Below are positions 35,047 to 43,150 of a DNA stretch of 64,000 nt, one piece after another. Within the stretch, counting starts at the first letter, position 1. The number at the start of each line of letters is the position of its first letter. This stretch comes from CBFIDA01 sp965661085 (lineage in GTDB: Bacteria > Pseudomonadota > Gammaproteobacteria > Comchoanobacterales > Comchoanobacteraceae). The stretch spans positions 1 to 64,000 of the forward strand of contig CBFIDA010000002.1 of assembly GCA_965661085.1 (NCBI GenBank). Reading direction: 5' to 3'. The notes under the pieces were generated by a model that was not told the origin of the DNA, did not search any database, and saw nothing but the letters and a program-made list of their open reading frames with translations. Both the position numbers and the translations under genes were made by a program.

Positions 35047-35994
35047 TCAGATGGACCACGCGCCCAGGGCTTGGGCATGGCTGAAGGCCAACGTCAACCA
35101 AGCTTCTGGGCTGGTCATATCAAAAGTGCCTGCCAAAAAAGAGTGCCTGAGGTCGCTGGGTGTCGGCAACGTTGTGGCATTTTGGATTTTAGGCCACAGG
35201 TCTTGTGTTTTTTGTGGGTCGAGCTTGTGGGCTTGATGCACGGCCCAAAACACACACTTCCACTGCAAGACTTTGACCCAGCGTGCCACCACATCTGCAT
35301 CAATCTCAATGAGGCGATGTTGTCGATAGGCATGATGCCAAGCAGTGTGCAAGTGCTTGGGCAGGTATTGTTGCATCATCGCCAAATCAATCTCAGGGAC
35401 ACCGATGCCGGCATGTTCCCAGTCGAGCATCATCCACTTGGGTTGTGCCAGCACATTGCGTGGATGAAAATCTTGATGGCACCAGCATGGTGTCGCTGAG
35501 TCGGAGATCAATGCCAATACGTCCTCACGGATCTGTTGCAATGTCAGCGTTGGGCTCAATTTGACTTGCAGCGTTTTTGGCAGGTGTTGCCAGCTTTGAC
35601 ACAGAGCATCCACGCATGACAAGGTGTCATCATTTTGATTGGCATGCGGTGCATTGTGGGCGATGGCCAACAATTTGGCCAAATCATCGAGTGTGTTGGC
35701 ATCGGCATGCATGGGGTCAAAAGTTTCACCCGCTGCGTAGTGCAGGATCATCCAACCCTGTTCTGGTTCGGACCATGCCACCTTGGGGCCCAAGTGCAGA
35801 TCGCTCGCTTTGAGGTATTGCGCAATGACATGGCGGCATGCAGCCAGTGCTCCTTGCAATTTCTTGGCCAAAAAGACTTGGTGATCGGTGTCTTCCCACT
35901 TAAATGCGTTCGGGCTGAGCGCTGTGATGGGTTGCGCAAGTTTGTGTTCACGTGCTTGGATGAGCAGGGTGAGTTGTTGGATGAAGTCGGCCAT
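35047..35994 (-). CDS. Aminoglycoside/choline-phosphotransferase-family protein
   Basis: 315 aa from ATG 35994. The second half contains CHQDFHPRNVLAQ (catalytic Asp and Asn of the small-molecule kinase fold) and MMLDWEHAGIGVPEIDLAMM (metal-binding Asp), the hallmarks of APH/choline kinase/MTR kinase enzymes. The nucleotide-binding lobe is short and diverged. It is the last gene of the serC-serA-serB run, 14 bases after serB, which suggests a small hydroxylated metabolite such as an amino alcohol as substrate, but nothing fixes it. Antibiotic resistance is not implied. A TTG start at 36030 overlapping serB is less likely. Confidence 0.85.
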   Translation of the reverse strand: MADFIQQLTLLIQAREHKLAQPITALSPNAFKWEDTDHQVFLAKKLQGALAACRHVIAQYLKASDLHLGPKVAWSEPEQGWMILHYAAGETFDPMHADANTLDDLAKLLAIAHNAPHANQNDDTLSCVDALCQSWQHLPKTLQVKLSPTLTLQQIREDVLALISDSATPCWCHQDFHPRNVLAQPKWMMLDWEHAGIGVPEIDLAMMQQYLPKHLHTAWHHAYRQHRLIEIDADVVARWVKVLQWKCVFWAVHQAHKLDPQKTQDLWPKIQNATTLPTPSDLRHSFLAGTFDMTSPEAWLTLAFSHAQALGAWSI

Positions 35995-36008
35995 GGCGTT
36001 CCCGATGC

Positions 36009-36794
36009 TCAAGCGGACAAGGGTGCCCAATGTGCAGAAAAATGCACGGCTTGTTGCTGTTCAATCAATTTCAAACCCTGAGCATACAATGTTTTGTCTT
36101 GTGGGTCCAATGCTTGCGCTTCGCTAAGGGTCAACAACAATGGCAGCAGCACCCTTGCATCTGGACATTCGACGTAATGTTGGCAGTGTTGTCTGAATTG
36201 AGGACGAGGATAATGGCCGCCAAATCCAATGAAATGATCTGTGGCATCGGCACAGGCAAAATCGTTGGCGCCATCGCCAATCATGGCAATGCGTTTGAAC
36301 TGTGGGCGCGCTTGATGAAGCAATGTTTTTTTGCCGTCCAAACGGCAAAAATCTTGGTTTTCTGGCAAATTGACAAATTGCCCTTGTGAATCAAAATTCA
36401 AAGACACAGCATGGGCGTGTGTTTTGGGAATGCCCAATTGCTCGGCAAAAGCGCCGACACTCGGCTGAAAGCCCGCAGAGGCCACCCAGATGGTTTTGTC
36501 AAGCTTCATCAAGAGCTTACACACCTCGTCAATGTTGGGGGTGCGTGCATCATGATAGGCTTGTGTGAGCTGTGCCATATCTTGGAGGTTGGGTTGGATC
36601 AGCGCCAAACGTGCATCAAACATGCCTTGATGCATGATGCCTTGTTGCATGGCGCGTTCTGTCAGTTGTGCCACCGCTTCTTTCTGGCCTTTCAGTGCTG
36701 CCAGATAGACAGCCCCTTCCAATGCAGTGAGGGTGCCATCACAATCAAAAACAATCAGATCAATGGGCTGGTTCGGTGCTTGGTGCGTGGTCAT
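36009..36794 (-). CDS. serB: Phosphoserine phosphatase-like HAD hydrolase
   Basis: Removes phosphate from phosphoserine, the last step of serine synthesis. 261 aa. HAD motif I is VFDCDGTLTALEG (nucleophile Asp and acid Asp), motif II lies in WVASAGF, and motif IV in IAMIGDGANDFACAD. The C-terminal tail of about 60 residues after motif IV is longer than usual. The start ATG 36794 has GAGGAG nine bases upstream and lies inside serA (35-base overlap). The operon position supports SerB, but substrate choice within this HAD subfamily is not proven by motif. Confidence 0.85.
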   Translation of the reverse strand: MTTHQAPNQPIDLIVFDCDGTLTALEGAVYLAALKGQKEAVAQLTERAMQQGIMHQGMFDARLALIQPNLQDMAQLTQAYHDARTPNIDEVCKLLMKLDKTIWVASAGFQPSVGAFAEQLGIPKTHAHAVSLNFDSQGQFVNLPENQDFCRLDGKKTLLHQARPQFKRIAMIGDGANDFACADATDHFIGFGGHYPRPQFRQHCQHYVECPDARVLLPLLLTLSEAQALDPQDKTLYAQGLKLIEQQQAVHFSAHWAPLSA

Positions 36795-37983
36795 GCGTAT
36801 GCTCCTCGTTGTGTTCAGGCAGCAACAGACGCACACGCAAAATGCCTTCGATGGCTGTCAAACGTTGTTGTACCGCTTCAGGCAAATGGTGCTCAAGGTC
36901 GATGATGGTGTACGCCAAGTTCTGCAATGAAGCATTGTTCAGACTGCGAATGTTGATTTTGGCATGACCGATGGTGTCGGTGATTTGTGAGACCATGGTT
37001 GGCACATTTTGATTGACGATGCACAGACGCGGATGGGTCAGGGGGGGCAACGGCATGTTCGGAAAATTAACGGCATGGACGATGGCCCCTTCAGTCATGT
37101 ACAAAGCCATTTGTTTGGCTGCCATGACGGCACAAGTTTGTTCTGCTTCATGTGTGGAGGCGCCAAGATGGGGATAACAGGTCACACGATCATGCTGCAA
37201 CAAAGTGGCATTTGGAAAGTCTGTGATGTAATGCGCCAAACGTTGTTGCTGCAGTGCGGCGCAGACTGCGGCTTCTTCGATCACCGGCCCACGCGCAAAA
37301 TTCAGCAGGACACCATGAGGTGCCATGTGTTGTAACATCTTGGCGTCGATCATGTGTTTGGTTTTGGCAGACAAGGGCACATGCAAGGACACAAAATCCG
37401 ACTGTGCCAACACGGCTTCAATGTGGGTACAAAGATCAACATCATCCGACAACATCTTGGCATGATGGCGTTGGATGAATGGATCGTAACCCATCACACG
37501 CATGCCCAAGGCCACCGCAGCATTGACCACATGGACCCCCACAGCCCCCAATCCAACAACCCCTAAGGTTTTGCCAGATATTTCTGACCCAACAAATTGT
37601 TTTTTCATGTTTTCAATGGCTGATTCGGTGGTTTGCGAGACAGCCATCTGATCGAGGGCAGTCCATGCGGCTTGGGTATGACGATAATGATTCAGCATGG
37701 CCAACAATACCAAATCTTTGACGGCGTTGGCGTTGGCGCCAGGGGTGTTGAGCACAGGAATGCCACGCTCGGTCATGGCGGCCACTGGGATGTTGTTGAC
37801 GCCGGCGCCTGCACGGGCAATGATCTGGACCGAATCGGCAATGTTGTGAAGCTCTAAGACGGCCGAGCGTAATAAAATGCCATCGGGCGCTTGATCAGGC
37901 ACGTTGATTTGGCCGCCATGTTGGCACAGCACATCCAAGCCGGCCTGCGCAATGTGATTGTGTGTTTCAACGTAAAAGGTCAT
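36760..37983 (-). CDS. serA: D-3-phosphoglycerate dehydrogenase
   Basis: Oxidises 3-phosphoglycerate to 3-phosphohydroxypyruvate with NAD, the first step of serine synthesis. 407 aa. The NAD-binding motif GVVGLGAVGVHVVNAA, IARAGAGVNNIPVAAM, the catalytic region LNFARGPVIEEAAV and YPHLGASTHEAE are visible. The C-terminal ACT domain (VNQNVPTMVSQITDTIGHA onward) probably mediates feedback by serine. It lies eight bases after serC and overlaps serB. Confidence 0.96.
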   Translation of the reverse strand: MTFYVETHNHIAQAGLDVLCQHGGQINVPDQAPDGILLRSAVLELHNIADSVQIIARAGAGVNNIPVAAMTERGIPVLNTPGANANAVKDLVLLAMLNHYRHTQAAWTALDQMAVSQTTESAIENMKKQFVGSEISGKTLGVVGLGAVGVHVVNAAVALGMRVMGYDPFIQRHHAKMLSDDVDLCTHIEAVLAQSDFVSLHVPLSAKTKHMIDAKMLQHMAPHGVLLNFARGPVIEEAAVCAALQQQRLAHYITDFPNATLLQHDRVTCYPHLGASTHEAEQTCAVMAAKQMALYMTEGAIVHAVNFPNMPLPPLTHPRLCIVNQNVPTMVSQITDTIGHAKINIRSLNNASLQNLAYTIIDLEHHLPEAVQQRLTAIEGILRVRLLLPEHNEEHTHDHAPSTEPAH

Positions 37984-37991
37984 GGTGGTTC

Positions 37992-39107
37992 CTAGGTCTG
38001 TTGGTTTTCAAAATCGATCAAACATTGGCAAAGCGCATCGACACCGGCATCGGGCATGCCATTGTACAGGCTTGCGCGTAAACCACCCACAGCGCGGTGA
38101 CCTTTGAGTGCATCAAGCCCGCGCTGTTTGGCAAATGCCAAAAAGGCGCTTTGCATCGATGGATCGCGCATGTGCCATGTGACGTTGATGGGAGACCGCA
38201 CGCTGGGATCGATGTGGTTGGTGTAACAGTGTGAGGCGTCGATGATGTCATAGAGTTTTTGGCTGCGTGTGTGATGGCGTTGTGCCATGGCTGCAATACC
38301 ACCTTGCGTCAGCAGCCATTTGAACATCAGGCCACTCAGGTACAAACTGAACGTCGAAGGGGTGTTGTACATCGATTTTTTGGCGACATGGTGATGATAT
38401 TGAAGCATGTTGGGGGTGCTGGTCATGGGTTGGCGTTGGTCAAGCAGTGCCCGACGCACAACCACAAAAGTGATGCCTGCGATGCCCATGTTTTTTTGCG
38501 CAGAAGCATAAATGATGTCATGAGCCGTGATGTCCATGGGCAGTGCCAGAAGCGTGGATGTGCCGTCTGCCACCAACGGCAAGGGGGTGTGTGGTGTGGG
38601 CATGAAAATGCCATCGACGGTTTCATTGGGGGTGTAATGCAGATAGGCGACCGCATCACGGTTGGTCGGTGTATGGTGCTGTAGAACACTGTGGCCGGCA
38701 TCGTTTTGGGTCACGGTGGTGATGATTTCGGTCTGTAAATATTTGGCAGCCTGTGCTTCGGCCAGTGATGACCACAGACCTGTGTTGGCATAATGTGCAT
38801 GGGTGTACGATGCACCCAGATTGAGTGGCACCATGGCAAATTGTGTGCGTGCCCCGCCATGTAGATACAAGATGGTGTGGCTTTCAGGCAATGCCAACAA
38901 GGTGGCCAAATCGTCCACAACTTGATCGGCCAGTGCGATGAAGCGTGGATCTCGATGCCCCATCTCCATGATGGAAACGCCTGTGTGTTGCCAGTTCAGC
39001 AGATCGGATTGGGCTTGTTGTAGCACCTCCAACGGCAATGTGGCTGGACCCGGTGAAAAATTAAACACGCGATCGGTGGCGATGGTGTCACTCAAGGCAG
39101 CATTCAT
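37992..39107 (-). CDS. serC: Phosphoserine aminotransferase
   Basis: PLP enzyme that converts 3-phosphohydroxypyruvate and glutamate to phosphoserine. 371 aa from ATG 39107; ATG 39113 is an alternative two codons earlier. FNFSPGPATLPLEVLQQAQ, GVSIMEMGHRDP, LYLHGGARTQFAMVPLN and the PLP-lysine segment YASAQKNMGIAGITFVVV are typical. It heads the serC-serA-serB-phosphotransferase operon. In PdxA/PdxJ organisms SerC also serves vitamin B6 synthesis; here PdxS/PdxT makes that role unnecessary. Confidence 0.96.
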   Translation of the reverse strand: MNAALSDTIATDRVFNFSPGPATLPLEVLQQAQSDLLNWQHTGVSIMEMGHRDPRFIALADQVVDDLATLLALPESHTILYLHGGARTQFAMVPLNLGASYTHAHYANTGLWSSLAEAQAAKYLQTEIITTVTQNDAGHSVLQHHTPTNRDAVAYLHYTPNETVDGIFMPTPHTPLPLVADGTSTLLALPMDITAHDIIYASAQKNMGIAGITFVVVRRALLDQRQPMTSTPNMLQYHHHVAKKSMYNTPSTFSLYLSGLMFKWLLTQGGIAAMAQRHHTRSQKLYDIIDASHCYTNHIDPSVRSPINVTWHMRDPSMQSAFLAFAKQRGLDALKGHRAVGGLRASLYNGMPDAGVDALCQCLIDFENQQT

Positions 39108-39135
39108 GGGCATTCCAATTGCACAACATGCCCAT

Positions 39136-39164
39136 AACTTATGCAAAACCATGTTCAGGGTCAA
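39136..39164 (-). promoter_or_regulatory. Probable sigma-70 promoter of the ser operon
   Basis: On the - strand TTGACC (39159-39164), a 17-base spacer and TAAGTT (39136-39141). The -35 is strong and the -10 weak, which would suit a regulated promoter. It lies 29 bases before the serC start, in the short gap to the divergent ornithine-cyclodeaminase-family gene. Confidence 0.45.
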
Positions 39165-39265
39165 GTAAAATACCCCTGAGATCTTGGCTTTTGTGCGATG
39201 AAAAGGGGTTTGAGTAATGGTATGGCATGCGTTAAGCTGAACCTGCAAACCAGCCAAGGATGTCT

Positions 39266-40285
39266 ATGCTTTTTCTCACCGCCGATCGCGTCAAAACACA
39301 CCTTCAACACATCGGTCTGTCTGCATTCATGGACGATGTGATCCAGGGGCTTGAGGGGGCATTTGCGGCGTGGCCGCAGTATCAAAAATCACCCCGACAT
39401 GCCACCCACTATCCGCATGGTGTCATCGAGTTGATGCCATGTAGCGATCAAAGTTGGTATGGGTTCAAATACGTCAATGGACATCCCAAAAATGCCCAGG
39501 AAGGACGGTTGAACATTGTGGGTTTTGGGGTGCTTTCGGAGGTGGACACAGGCTTTCCGTGCATGTTGACCGACATGACCTATCTCACTGCCATTCGAAC
39601 GGCCTGTATGACCGCATTGGTTGCCAAATATGGCATGTTGCCTGGCAAGCAGGCATTGGGCATCATCGGTTGTGGTGCACAATCTGAATTTCAGTGTTTG
39701 GCCATGGCCCGTGTCATGGACCTCAAAACCATCTATTACCATGACATTGATCCGGAGGCCATGACCAAGTTTGCCAACAACATGGCCAGCACAGGCATTG
39801 CCTTGGTGCCCTGTGATGCCATTGCAGCCGTTTGTGAGGCGGTGGCGGTGTTGATCACCGCCACCGCTTATAAAGGTGCACACGCTTTGTTGCAGGCGGA
39901 ATGGTTGCGGCCAGGTACATTCATTGCGGGCGTGGGTGGTGATTGTCCTGGAAAAACAGAGTTTTCTAAGGATGTTTTGTCGCAGTTTCGCATTGTGGTT
40001 GAGTACTTGCCACAATCTAAAATAGAGGGTGAGATTCAGCATCTCGACGATGTGTCGTCGGTGGTGGAACTGCATCAAGTCATCACGGGTGCCGTGACCT
40101 TGCGCCAATCGGACCAACAATGGGTGTTTTTTGACAGTGTGGGTTTTGCGCTTGAAGATTTGGTGATCATGCGTGTGCTTTACGCCCAATATGGACGGAT
40201 GCATGCCATCGACAATGCAGGTTTGATTCCTGAAGTGCCGCATGCCAAAAATTTGTATGGCGCCTTGATGTCTGAGTCCTCATGA
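39266..40285 (+). CDS. Ornithine cyclodeaminase / mu-crystallin family protein
   Basis: NAD(P)-dependent family that acts on amino acids or imino acids (ornithine cyclodeaminase, alanine dehydrogenase, ketimine reductase). 339 aa from ATG 39266 (AAGGA seven bases before; ATG 39260 is possible). The family core LTDMTYLTAIRTACMTALVA and the Rossmann motif ALGIIGCGAQSEFQCLAM are clear, followed by ITATAYKGAHALL and FIAGVGGDCPGKTE. It diverges from the ser operon and overlaps dacB by four bases, so it may act in amino-acid turnover. The exact substrate cannot be read from the sequence. Confidence 0.9.
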   Translation: MLFLTADRVKTHLQHIGLSAFMDDVIQGLEGAFAAWPQYQKSPRHATHYPHGVIELMPCSDQSWYGFKYVNGHPKNAQEGRLNIVGFGVLSEVDTGFPCMLTDMTYLTAIRTACMTALVAKYGMLPGKQALGIIGCGAQSEFQCLAMARVMDLKTIYYHDIDPEAMTKFANNMASTGIALVPCDAIAAVCEAVAVLITATAYKGAHALLQAEWLRPGTFIAGVGGDCPGKTEFSKDVLSQFRIVVEYLPQSKIEGEIQHLDDVSSVVELHQVITGAVTLRQSDQQWVFFDSVGFALEDLVIMRVLYAQYGRMHAIDNAGLIPEVPHAKNLYGALMSESS

Positions 40286-41682
40286 TGCGGCGATGTTGCC
40301 TTGTCCTGTGCCTGGTGCACTTCCTATCTGTGGCCATGGCCGAGTCTGCCCAGGCTTTGCCAGGATGGATGGCCACATTGCTGCATGCCCGTGCCCCTTC
40401 AACGCATACAGCCATGTGGGTGGCCGATTTGCGTGATTCAAAACCGTTGTATGTCTACCATGCCCACCACAGCATGTTGCCGGCCAGCACCCAAAAATTT
40501 TTGACGGCCTTGGCAGCGTGGCGGGATTTGGGGTCAATGTGGCATTTTACCACCGATTTGTTTGCGTATGGTGTGCAAAAAAAGACGATACTGCGTGGTG
40601 ATGTTGTGTTGCGTTTGTCGGGCGATCCAACTTTGACCAGTGAAGATGTGTTGTCGTTGTTGCAGCACTTGAAGGCGCGCAAAATCCAACGCATCGATGG
40701 CACCCTTTGGTTGGATGCACGCATGTTCACCAAGCAACCGTATCCCAAGGGCGTGATGTGGGACGACATGACCGAATGTTATGCGGTGCCTCAAACCGCA
40801 GCGATCCTCGACCAAAATTGTTTGCAGTTCACGATGGACATGCAGCCACGTTATGCCAGCCCCAAAGTACACGTCATCCCAAAGGGCATCATCACTTTGC
40901 ACAAGCGCATGCATGTTTCATCTGACCCTTGTGCATTGGATGTGGTGGCGGCACCGCACAATGTCTACACCATGCAGGGTTGTGTGGCGCCAACGTCCCG
41001 CCGTTGGACACGTCAGGTGGCGGTTGCAGATGTGCGCCATTATTGGCAACAACGCATGCGTCATTTCCTCAAAGCTTTGGGGGTGCGGTGTCGTCACATC
41101 CGATGGGGACGACCACCCCACAAACATCGGGTGTTGTTGCAGCACTGGCACCATGATTCTGACAATCTGCCAACATTACTGGCCCATATGCTCAAACATT
41201 CTGACAACTTGATGGCCAACAGCTTGTTTCTCAGCATGGGCCAGCACCATCATGGTGCTGGGGTGACGTGGGCGCAAGCACAAGACATTGTGCGTCATAT
41301 TTTGCCTTTTGTGACTCCGAAAGACACGCTGGTCGATGGATCTGGATTGTCGATGTACAATCGCATCGATGTGGCCACCTTGGGGGAGGCGTTACGCCAG
41401 GGGCATCATGATCCGGTCTTGTTTCAACAAATGCGTAATGGACTGGCGGTGGCGGGTGTCGATGGCACCTTGGCGCATCGGTTTGAGCAATCTCCTGTAC
41501 GCCAACATTTTTTTGGCAAAACTGGGACCTTGTCTGGCACCACAGGGTTGATGGGATATCTCAAAACGGCCAAAGGCCATTGGTTGGCCGTGGTGGTGTT
41601 GTCACAAGGTGCGGTGGGCGACCGTCAAACCTTCAGAGACTGGGAAGAACAGTGGGTGACAGCCTTGTATGATCATGTTTGA
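40282..41682 (+). CDS. dacB: D-alanyl-D-alanine carboxypeptidase/endopeptidase (PBP4 family)
   Basis: Periplasmic serine peptidase of family S13 that trims or cuts peptidoglycan cross-links. 466 aa with a signal peptide ending near AMAESAQA. The penicillin-binding motifs are PASTQK (SxxK, near residue 67), HSDN (SxN, near 305) and GKTGTLSG (KTG, near 411). LVDGSGLSMYNR, conserved in the family, precedes the KTG box. It begins inside the stop of the preceding gene (ATGA) and its end overlaps rseP by ten bases tail to tail. Confidence 0.95.
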   Translation: MMRRCCLVLCLVHFLSVAMAESAQALPGWMATLLHARAPSTHTAMWVADLRDSKPLYVYHAHHSMLPASTQKFLTALAAWRDLGSMWHFTTDLFAYGVQKKTILRGDVVLRLSGDPTLTSEDVLSLLQHLKARKIQRIDGTLWLDARMFTKQPYPKGVMWDDMTECYAVPQTAAILDQNCLQFTMDMQPRYASPKVHVIPKGIITLHKRMHVSSDPCALDVVAAPHNVYTMQGCVAPTSRRWTRQVAVADVRHYWQQRMRHFLKALGVRCRHIRWGRPPHKHRVLLQHWHHDSDNLPTLLAHMLKHSDNLMANSLFLSMGQHHHGAGVTWAQAQDIVRHILPFVTPKDTLVDGSGLSMYNRIDVATLGEALRQGHHDPVLFQQMRNGLAVAGVDGTLAHRFEQSPVRQHFFGKTGTLSGTTGLMGYLKTAKGHWLAVVVLSQGAVGDRQTFRDWEEQWVTALYDHV

Positions 41683-43028
41683 TGGGTAGGGGAAGATGGC
41701 ATGGTGATCATGCGGCCGATGTCACGAATCGTCAGTTGTGCCACCAAAACCAAGATCGCAATCCAAGTCAGCTGTGTGATCAAAGCCTGCCAGCGCGGAC
41801 AAATTGGCCGACGGCGTAACATGCCGAGTATGGTCATGACCATTTGTCCGCCATCGAGACCCGGCAAGGGCAGCAGGTTGATCAATGCCACCATCAGATG
41901 CAACAGGGCAAAGACATGCAGCGTGGTGTAAAGACCGCCATGAAGCGATTGAACTGCAAGGTTGGCGATGCCAATCGGGCCACTGAGCATCGACCATGGC
42001 AATTTGTGCACCAGCAACAATTGGATGGCGAGGAGCATGGTTTGGGCTTGTTGCCATAAATATTGGGCACTGACGCCCAAACACGCCCACCATGGGGACC
42101 GAACCTGTTGTTGTGCATACGCTGGCCAATGTGCACCTGGGGACCGCACCCCCAGATAGCCTTCTCGCTGCCAGGCACTGGACAAGCGGCTGCCCAAATG
42201 AATGTTTTGCACCAAACGTTGTCCAGCGCGCTGTACCAGAAACGGCACGGTTTGATTGGGGTGTTGTTGAATGATGTCGACGGCAGCATGCCAGCTGGCC
42301 ACTGGTTGCTCGGCAACGGCCAAAATGATGTCATCGCGCTTCATGCCTGCATGTTGGGCAGGCCCCTCTGGATCCAGTGCCACCACACGCGCTGGGACAA
42401 AGGGTTGATAGGGTTGAAATCCAATGGCGTGAAACAGGCCTTTCGAGAGCAGCGGCATCGGCACATACTGCAAATTCAAACGATGACGTTGGCGATTGAG
42501 GCCACTCAGCATCGATGTGGTCAAGGTCACAGATGTGCCGGTGCCATGGTGTTTGAGGAGGGGATACACCAGCTCATGCCAATGCGATACCGGTGTGTCT
42601 GCCACGCTTGTGATCACTGTATTGGCCTGCATGCCAGCAGCATCAGCAAGGCTGCCTGGGGTGATGGCACCCAAAATGGTCCGATGATCTTGAAAACCAA
42701 TGCCATACAGCAAGCCCATGACCATCCAAGCCATCACAATGTTGGCCAAAGGCCCCCCCAGCAAAATCAATAGGTAGGCACGTGGTTTTTGGATGTGGGT
42801 GTTGGCATTGGCCAAGCGCACATGGCCACCCAGTGGGATCAAGCGCAGATACAATCGACAACCGTCTCGACAGACCTTAGACCAGAGCAAGGGTCCAAAA
42901 CCCATGGTCATGGACGCAATGGGTTGCCCAACACTTTTGGCCAGCCAACCGTGTCCCCATTCATGCACCAGCACCACCACATGAATCATCAAACAAGCCG
43001 ACACAATCAGCCCCACCGCCGTCCACAT
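41673..43028 (-). CDS. rseP: Site-2 protease RseP
   Basis: Zinc metalloprotease of the inner membrane that cleaves anti-sigma factor RseA and remnant signal peptides. 451 aa. The zinc motif HEWGH is at residues 22-26, two PDZ domains occupy about 125-200 and 215-300, and the third zinc-ligand segment is NLLPLPGLDGGQMV near 400. About four membrane helices. The usual neighbours (dxr, bamA) are absent: the gene stands alone between dacB and the 1054-aa coiled-coil gene. Confidence 0.95.
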   Translation of the reverse strand: MWTAVGLIVSACLMIHVVVLVHEWGHGWLAKSVGQPIASMTMGFGPLLWSKVCRDGCRLYLRLIPLGGHVRLANANTHIQKPRAYLLILLGGPLANIVMAWMVMGLLYGIGFQDHRTILGAITPGSLADAAGMQANTVITSVADTPVSHWHELVYPLLKHHGTGTSVTLTTSMLSGLNRQRHRLNLQYVPMPLLSKGLFHAIGFQPYQPFVPARVVALDPEGPAQHAGMKRDDIILAVAEQPVASWHAAVDIIQQHPNQTVPFLVQRAGQRLVQNIHLGSRLSSAWQREGYLGVRSPGAHWPAYAQQQVRSPWWACLGVSAQYLWQQAQTMLLAIQLLLVHKLPWSMLSGPIGIANLAVQSLHGGLYTTLHVFALLHLMVALINLLPLPGLDGGQMVMTILGMLRRRPICPRWQALITQLTWIAILVLVAQLTIRDIGRMITMPSSPTHQT

Positions 43029-43150
43029 CCATTCACACCATCCATTGCCATACCATCATTCTAAGGCAAATTCGACTGCTGCTCAAATGCTTTACAGCTT
43101 GGATCATGGTATGGAGGAAGTAGGCTGTGTGCACCAAAATTCAGGGTGGT

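Noticed and set aside
34785..35078. Separate small secreted protein upstream of the symporter
   Set aside because: Its last codons run in frame into the symporter through a single TAG, and they match the expected N-terminal part of that family, so it is the front piece of one gene.
35047..35994. Aminoglycoside resistance gene
   Set aside because: The fold motifs are shared by choline, homoserine and other metabolite kinases; the gene sits in a serine biosynthesis operon with no mobile-element context.
36030..36389. Plus-strand frame of 119 codons opposite serB
   Set aside because: serB has all HAD motifs on the other strand; the frame is its shadow.
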